From contig JACKQE010000014.1 of the NCBI GenBank assembly GCA_024233005.1, forward strand, positions 1 to 64,000: a DNA stretch of 64,000 bases, in the 5' to 3' direction. Each line of letters opens with the position of its first letter. Positions within the stretch are counted from its first letter, which is position 1. A program made the position numbers and the translations under genes. Below the pieces are notes generated by a model. It saw nothing but the letters and a program-made list of their open reading frames with translations, did not search any database and was not told the origin of the DNA. Shown piece by piece: positions 60,923 to 64,000 of the stretch. This DNA comes from Akkermansiaceae bacterium (GTDB lineage Bacteria; Verrucomicrobiota; Verrucomicrobiia; Verrucomicrobiales; DEV007).

Positions 60923-61782
60923 AGTCCAATGCGGCGGAACAACTCGTCGAGGGCCAGCTGAATCCCGATGTAGAAGTCGCCAAATTCGGCGTACAACGCG
61001 CTGACTTCGTCAAACCGCATCTCATACACGATCTCTTTGATGTCCTGCGAAGTGTGGGAGAAAAGGGTGACACCCCATTCCGCCTCATCCAATCCGGTGG
61101 ATCCTGTGATCAACTGGCGGACTTTGCCTGCCCAGCGACGGCCCACGGTGGCGTGCCCTTGCATGAGCTTGCGGCGTGTGGCCATGTCGAGACTATACCA
61201 GTTGTTTTTCTCGTGGCGCCGCTTTGACATGTTGTAAAAGCAGAAAACCGGCCAGTCCGGCATGTTCGGGTAGAGCTTGTCCTTGTTGTATTTTTTCATC
61301 CGGGAGCTGAACTCCGACAGGCGTTCGGCATACTCCGGGGAGTCTTCGGCCAGTCCATGCTCTTCTTTGAGTTGTTGGGCGAACATTTCATCGGTGGTGA
61401 CATATTCGCTGAGCTCGGTCAGGGACAGGTAAGAATAGACGGGAGCCAGAATGTCAGCCCCAAGCGATTGGGTGAGGCGTTTTTCAAACTCATTGGCCTT
61501 GTGCAGATCCGGTGTCAGCAGCATGAATCCGATGTCCGCTTTCGGGGTCACCATGCTGAACGTCAGCAGTTGGGTGGATTCGGTGGAACGGATTTCCTGA
61601 ACCAGACGGGTCAGGTTGGTCTTGGCCTCGAGTTTTTCTTCTTCATCCAAAAGATCCCAATGGGAACGTTCCACCTGATAGAAGAGGTGGATGACGTGCC
61701 AGCCTTCTCTGGGAATCAGGTGATCGGCATCGGGCTGTGGTTGGGGGGCGGAGTGAGAGTGTGGGGGACGTTCGCCGTTCAT
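60919..61782 (-). CDS. hemQ: HemQ, coproheme decarboxylase (chlorite-dismutase family)
   Basis: 287 residues. Decarboxylates coproheme to heme b with peroxide in the coproporphyrin-dependent route. A His/Pro-rich N-terminal stretch of about 22 residues precedes the domain. Family text: EGWHVIHLFYQVER, FSMVTPKADIGFMLLTPDL, VYSYLSLTELSEY, PVFCFYNMSKRR, and the proximal heme ligand His210 in RKLMQGHATVGR, then QLITGSTGLDEAEWGVTLF. Its start is divergent from the ferredoxin gene. The stop overlaps thiG by four bases. Confidence 0.93.
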   Translation of the reverse strand: MNGERPPHSHSAPQPQPDADHLIPREGWHVIHLFYQVERSHWDLLDEEEKLEAKTNLTRLVQEIRSTESTQLLTFSMVTPKADIGFMLLTPDLHKANEFEKRLTQSLGADILAPVYSYLSLTELSEYVTTDEMFAQQLKEEHGLAEDSPEYAERLSEFSSRMKKYNKDKLYPNMPDWPVFCFYNMSKRRHEKNNWYSLDMATRRKLMQGHATVGRRWAGKVRQLITGSTGLDEAEWGVTLFSHTSQDIKEIVYEMRFDEVSALYAEFGDFYIGIQLALDELFRRIGL

Positions 61783-61954
61783 GCTGGAATTGATTCGAGT
61801 CGGGTGAAAGCCGGAATCTGGACTGGATGGGACTTTTGCGCCATCGAAATATTGCCACTCAATTTTGGTGGGGAAAATGGAAAAAGCCGTTGCAGAGAGG
61901 GGCTTTGCCTTTAAAATTCACCGCAAATTCTACACCTCACCATTCCCGAATTCC

Positions 61955-62191
61955 ATGGCAGACATCGACAATCGCTATTCAGACAATGTGGCAGGAGCGT
62001 TTTTTGTGGACGACCAGTGCATTGACTGTGACCTGTGCCGCGAAACGGCTCCCGCCAACTTCACCCGCAATGACGATGGAGGCTATTCCTACGTCTACAA
62101 GCAGCCTGAAAATGACGAGGAACGCGAGCTTTGCGAGCAAGCCATGGAAGGCTGCCCGGTCGAAGCGATCGGTAGCGGAGGCGAAGGCTGA
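61955..62191 (+). CDS. Single-cluster ferredoxin
   Basis: 78 residues from the ATG at 61955. Small electron carrier binding one iron-sulfur cluster: the binding motif is CIDCDLCRETAP, with the fourth Cys in EGCPVEAIG. Acidic, like other ferredoxins of this type (Fer4_13-like). Upstream residues of the frame are not needed. Redox partner unknown; the adjacent hemQ is divergent. Followed by a terminator. Confidence 0.92.
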   Translation: MADIDNRYSDNVAGAFFVDDQCIDCDLCRETAPANFTRNDDGGYSYVYKQPENDEERELCEQAMEGCPVEAIGSGGEG

Positions 62192-62205
62192 GCCGACCCA
62201 TCCTG

Positions 62206-62228
62206 CCCGTTCCCGGAGCGGGATTTTT
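62206..62228 (+). terminator. Terminator after the ferredoxin gene
   Basis: CCCGTT pairs with AGCGGG (one wobble) around CCCGG, followed by ATTTTT. Confidence 0.65.
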
Positions 62229-62288
62229 CAGGCCGTGCTGGTTTTTGCTGGCGCGGCCTTTTTGTATCCGCTATGAAGGTGGGAAGCC

Positions 62289-62693
62289 ATGGAAAGTGAG
62301 ACTCCTCCCCCGGAACGGCGTGAACGCGGTCGACGCCGTGTCCGTCCACTGAAGGACCATGTCCTCGCCGAATGGCGCGGGGGGTACGAACCCGAAAATC
62401 TCGACCAGTTCTCCAAAGGAATCGGTTCCATCCTGCAATCCACGATGAAGAAGCTCGGGCTCAAAGAACGGCTCGATGATGAATTGATCGGAGCCGCATG
62501 GTGCGAAATCGTGGGGAATTTTATGGCCGGTCAATCCGCTCCCGTTGAATTGCGGCGCAAAGTGCTGCTCGTGCAGGTTCTCCAGCCTGCGATCCACTAC
62601 TCTCTGGTTCGGCTCAAAGGTCAGATTCTCGGGCGGTTGCAGGAGCGTTTTGGCGTCGACAAAGTCAGTGATCTTCGATTCCGCATCGGCTGA
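62289..62693 (+). CDS. DciA-like (DUF721) protein
   Basis: 134 residues. A basic, disordered N-terminus (ERRERGRRRVRPLK) is followed by the DUF721 KH-like domain: LKERLDDELIGAAWCEIVGNF, RKVLLVQVLQPAIHYSLVRLKGQIL, ending DKVSDLRFRIG. DUF721 proteins include DciA, which loads or cooperates with the replicative helicase DnaB in bacteria that lack DnaC. The helicase-loader role here is by homology. Followed 36 bases later by the HAD gene. Confidence 0.85.
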   Translation: MESETPPPERRERGRRRVRPLKDHVLAEWRGGYEPENLDQFSKGIGSILQSTMKKLGLKERLDDELIGAAWCEIVGNFMAGQSAPVELRRKVLLVQVLQPAIHYSLVRLKGQILGRLQERFGVDKVSDLRFRIG

Positions 62694-62729
62694 CACTCAG
62701 GAGATTCCTTTCTATCGGATGTTCCCTTG

Positions 62730-63383
62730 GTGATTAAAAACGTCATATTTGATTGGTCGGGCACACTCTGTGATGATCGTGGAGCGGTAAGAATCGCCAT
62801 CAATGCGGTGCTGAGGCACTTTGGAGCGCCCGAAATCCAAGGGAACCGCTTCTTTGAGGAATTTTTTCTGCCCTATACCGACTTTTATCGCAAGCATCTC
62901 GGGGAAGCCTGTCCATCGGTGGAGGAGATCGAGGCGAAGTTCGCGGAATTATTTCCTCACGCTGAAAGCCAGTGCCCTCCGGAGGCGATTCCCGGCGCGG
63001 CGGAGTTTTTGGGGCATTGCCGACAATCGGGGCTGCGGTTGTTTTTGCTGACCTCGGTGGGCCGGTTTCAATTCGACAGTCAAGCTGCTCCGGCCGGGAT
63101 CGATCCCGTCGCTTTCGAGGGTATTTACGCCGGTGTGCGGGACAAGACCGAGACCATGAGAAAACTGCTGATCGATCATGGACTTGATCCGTCCCAAACC
63201 ATGATGGTGGGAGACATGCGGCATGACATTGAGGCCGCGAAGGCTTCCGGAGTTTATACGGTGGCGGTTCTCACAGGCTACGAGAAAGCCCACCTCCTTG
63301 CAGGGGCTGAACCAGATGCCCTTTTCCAGGATCTGGTGGCCGCATCCCGGCATTTTGCGCCGGTTTTTTCCAACCTGAAATGA
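62730..63383 (+). CDS. HAD-superfamily hydrolase with DWS variant motif
   Basis: 217 residues from GTG at 62730 (TTG at 62727 possible). Haloacid dehalogenase fold phosphatase: motif I is FDWSGTLCDD, where the second Asp of DxD is replaced by Ser; motif II is LFLLTSVG and motif III/IV lies in MMVGDMRHDIEAAKASG. A helical cap domain occupies about 15-95. The loss of the general acid Asp resembles phosphonatase-type members (DWAGT). The stop overlaps the folB start by four bases, so a link to folate synthesis is plausible. Confidence 0.85.
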   Translation: MIKNVIFDWSGTLCDDRGAVRIAINAVLRHFGAPEIQGNRFFEEFFLPYTDFYRKHLGEACPSVEEIEAKFAELFPHAESQCPPEAIPGAAEFLGHCRQSGLRLFLLTSVGRFQFDSQAAPAGIDPVAFEGIYAGVRDKTETMRKLLIDHGLDPSQTMMVGDMRHDIEAAKASGVYTVAVLTGYEKAHLLAGAEPDALFQDLVAASRHFAPVFSNLK

Positions 63384-63739
63384 CGAACTTGAACACCATA
63401 GAAATCCGGGGACTCCGTTTGGCTGTCCGGCTGGGAGTTCCCGATGCAGAGCGTGCGCTCCGTCAGTGCGTGGAGATGGATGTGACGCTGGTTCCGCTCT
63501 CTGATTTCGAGGAAATGGGGGATGATCTGTCCCTCACGGTGGACTACCAGGCCGTTGCCCAATCTATCCGGAACCAGTGTGAAACCGGGGAATGGAGGCT
63601 GATCGAAAAGTTGGCGATTGACGTGGCGGGGGAAGTCTTGAACCGCCATCAGGTTCGGATGGTGACGCTTGAAATCCGGAAGCAGATCCTGCCCGGGACG
63701 GACCATGTCGCAGTGCGACTGACTCGCGGTGTTTCCTAA
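63380..63739 (+). CDS. folB: Dihydroneopterin aldolase
   Basis: 119 residues. Cleaves dihydroneopterin to hydroxymethyl-dihydropterin in folate synthesis; T-fold. Opening IEIRGLRLAVRLGVPDAER, the VDYQAVAQSIRNQCETGEWRLIEKLA region with conserved Tyr, Glu and Lys, and the end VTLEIRKQILPGTDHVAVRLTR. Translationally coupled to the HAD gene (ATGA). Other folate genes in the window (thyA, folA) are 20 kb away. Confidence 0.93.
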   Translation: MTNLNTIEIRGLRLAVRLGVPDAERALRQCVEMDVTLVPLSDFEEMGDDLSLTVDYQAVAQSIRNQCETGEWRLIEKLAIDVAGEVLNRHQVRMVTLEIRKQILPGTDHVAVRLTRGVS

Positions 63740-63743
63740 GTAG

Positions 63744-64000
63744 ATGAGTGCTTGCTCCGAACAGACTTCGCCCGCGCAGGAGGATCAGATCCTGGTCGCA
63801 AGGTCTCAGAATGGGGACACCGCCGCGTTTGACTCTTTGGTGGTGAAATTCACGCCCAAACTGTATGGCCTGGTTTACCACATGACTGACAACCATGAGG
63901 ACACCCACGACATTCTTCAGGAGGTTTTCGCCAAGGCTTACCGCTCGGTTCGCAGGTTCAGGGGAGGTTCGTCATTCTACACCTGGATATATTCCATTGC
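63744..64000 (+). CDS. Sigma-70 family (ECF-type) sigma factor, 3' end outside the window
   Basis: The first 85 residues are visible, from the ATG at 63744. Region 2 of a sigma factor: DQILVARSQNGDTAAFDSLVV, LYGLVYHMTDNHEDTHDILQEVFAKAYRSV and FRGGSSFYTWIYSI, which form the core-binding and -10-recognition helices. The short Cys-containing N-terminus and direct start of region 2 fit ECF group sigma factors. A few bases after folB. An anti-sigma factor would be expected downstream. Confidence 0.9.
   Translation, partial: MSACSEQTSPAQEDQILVARSQNGDTAAFDSLVVKFTPKLYGLVYHMTDNHEDTHDILQEVFAKAYRSVRRFRGGSSFYTWIYSI

Overview
The window reads as a high-GC Gram-negative chromosome segment, most likely from the Verrucomicrobiota (PVC group). 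Supporting signs are the nusA-infB-rbfA-nrnA-truB-ribF translation cluster with a short, acidic-rich IF-2 N-terminus, a TpsA-type giant adhesin, Tat-exported Gfo/Idh/MocA and amidohydrolase proteins, a DUF4407 membrane protein, a divergent pseudopilin, a TonB-family protein, classical MenA/MenB menaquinone synthesis and HemQ-type heme synthesis. The phylum call is inference from gene content; no rRNA is present. I found no tRNA, rRNA, CRISPR array, insertion sequence or prophage.

Layout. 1-2154: truncated Ski2-like helicase, a small exported protein and a small Cys-tailed protein, all minus strand. 2290-3654: ffh. 3779-10759: a 2326-residue secreted TPS-domain protein on the minus strand with repeated IGHGG motifs, preceded by 800 non-coding bases carrying a palindrome over its candidate promoter. 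11560-13428: an outer-membrane-like protein and a TonB-family protein. 13542-16776: Tat-exported oxidoreductase and DUF4407 protein (minus). 17183-21016: smc. 21153-31379: DUF3127 protein (minus), then a plus-strand run of a GT4 glycosyltransferase, an exported amidohydrolase, DUF58, a TgpA-like transglutaminase and two polytopic GT-C-like membrane proteins. 31555-38589: the translation/RNA cluster. 38598-43680: small hypothetical genes, a pseudopilin-like gene, nagA, and thyA-folA with a release-factor-like gene. 43809-50025: a repetitive secreted protein, two small exported proteins (one a 54-residue Cys-rich lipoprotein) and a secreted WD40-caspase fusion. 50034-64000: thiH-thiS, acpP, xseA, menB-menA, recQ, guaB-guaA, hemQ-thiG, ferredoxin, dciA-like, HAD-folB and the start of a sigma factor gene.

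How the genes work together. Much of the window is housekeeping: protein targeting (Ffh), chromosome structure (SMC, DciA), translation (NusA, IF-2, RbfA, TruB), nucleotides (ThyA, FolA, FolB, GuaB, GuaA), cofactors (RibF, ThiH/S/G, MenA/B, HemQ) and repair (RecQ, XseA). The accessory content is mostly envelope and surface: adhesin, pseudopilin, repetitive exported protein, secreted caspase, membrane glycosyltransferases.

Two window-wide features stand out. Most start codons lack a Shine-Dalgarno sequence, and several genes carry a recognisable promoter whose -10 box lies only 6-9 bases before the start codon, which suggests leaderless mRNAs. The most unusual proteins are the IGHGG-repeat adhesin and the exported WD40-caspase, which is transcribed divergently from the Cys-rich mini-lipoprotein.
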